From: Saprospiraceae bacterium
GTDB taxonomy: Bacteria; Bacteroidota; Bacteroidia; Chitinophagales; Saprospiraceae
Assembly (NCBI GenBank): GCA_019638455.1
Contig: JAHBTU010000007.1
Location: forward strand, 1-32,234
DNA: 32,234 nt
Direction: 5' to 3'
The notes under the pieces were generated by a model that was not told the origin of the DNA, did no database searches, and saw only the letters and a list, made by a program, of their open reading frames with translations. This document shows positions 31,981 through 32,234 of the stretch, one piece after another. A program made the translations under genes and the position numbers. Each line of letters begins with the position of its first letter. Position 1 is the first letter of the stretch.

Positions 31981-32234
31981 GCTACCGACATTTTGCCATG
32001 CTGGGGCTGGGGTTGATGGCCGTGGTCTTTGCTACCGACATTTCGCCATGCTGGGGCTGGGGTTGATGGTCGTGGTTGTTGCTACCGACATTTTGCCCCG
32101 CTGGGGCTGGGGTTGATGGCCGTGGTCTTTGCTACCGACATTTTGCCATGCTGGGGCTGGGGTTGATGGCCGTGGTCTTTGCTACCGACATTTTGCCCCG
32201 CTGGGGCTGGGGTTGATGGCCGTGGTCTTTGCTA
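31981..32234. repeat. 50-bp tandem repeat array, continues past the window
   Basis: Five full 50-bp units start at 31981, 32031, 32081, 32131 and 32181, with a sixth cut at the window end. Each unit begins GCTACCGACATTT. Units 3 and 5 contain the palindrome GCCCC-GCT-GGGGC; units 1, 2 and 4 have GCCATG instead, which breaks the left arm. Unit 2 carries extra substitutions. The array starts 15 bp after the penicillin-binding protein stop. Since 50 is not a multiple of three, it is unlikely to be coding. Confidence 0.92.

Noticed and set aside
31981..32234. CRISPR array
   Set aside because: The units are contiguous 50-bp tandem copies without unique spacers, and no cas genes are present.

Overview
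This 32.2 kb window reads as a chromosomal segment of a Bacteroidota bacterium, most likely of the Saprospiria (Haliscomenobacter/Lewinella-like) group. The evidence is a type IX secretion C-terminal domain on a giant repeat adhesin, SprB-type repeats, a carboxypeptidase-regulatory/TonB-type outer-membrane receptor, a DUF4136 lipoprotein, and recurrent TAnnTTTG-like -7 promoter elements 20-60 nt upstream of genes in place of clear Shine-Dalgarno sites. The lineage is inferred from family content; no rRNA is present to confirm it. No CRISPR array, prophage or intact insertion sequence was seen.

Layout. 1-820: a small hypothetical gene, a terminator, and about 450 bp of palindromic repeat DNA. 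820-6340: a small secreted protein; a receiver-only response regulator coupled to an OprP-type porin; a three-gene minus-strand operon (P-loop kinase, DUF5995 protein, APH-fold phosphotransferase); and a DUF4136 lipoprotein. 6400-8000: an intramembrane M50 site-2 protease with CBS domains and a membrane-protein remnant next to short inverted repeats. 8000-11000: thrA (aspartokinase/homoserine dehydrogenase) and a small lipoprotein. 11000-11290: an atypical tRNA-like gene on the minus strand with its own promoter and terminator. 11400-19200: a Nudix hydrolase, a large hairpin element, an OmpR-type two-component system, helically phased TTTTAA motifs, and a 1470-aa T9SS adhesin. 19180-21640: a Tat-type Gfo/Idh/MocA oxidoreductase and an amidohydrolase. 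21900-26150: a GNAT acetyltransferase, a Crp/Fnr regulator, a TonB-type receptor and a small membrane protein. 26220-31970: rsmE with an unknown ATP-grasp-like gene, uppS, and a class A penicillin-binding protein. The window ends inside a 50-bp tandem repeat array.

Links between genes. UppS makes the undecaprenyl carrier and the next gene, a PBP1A-type enzyme, polymerises and crosslinks the peptidoglycan carried on it. The two-component system sits directly upstream of the adhesin, and the phased TTTTAA motifs between them suggest (inference) that the regulator controls the adhesin or its own operon. The Crp/Fnr regulator adjoins the receptor.

The strongest candidates for something undescribed are the tRNA-like gene (class II-like D arm, GTC anticodon triplet, roughly 49-nt variable region, own promoter and terminator) and several families of intergenic palindromic or dispersed repeats. 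One of these is a roughly 105-bp element found twice in the same position and orientation relative to minus-strand genes. All alignments and counts were done by eye.
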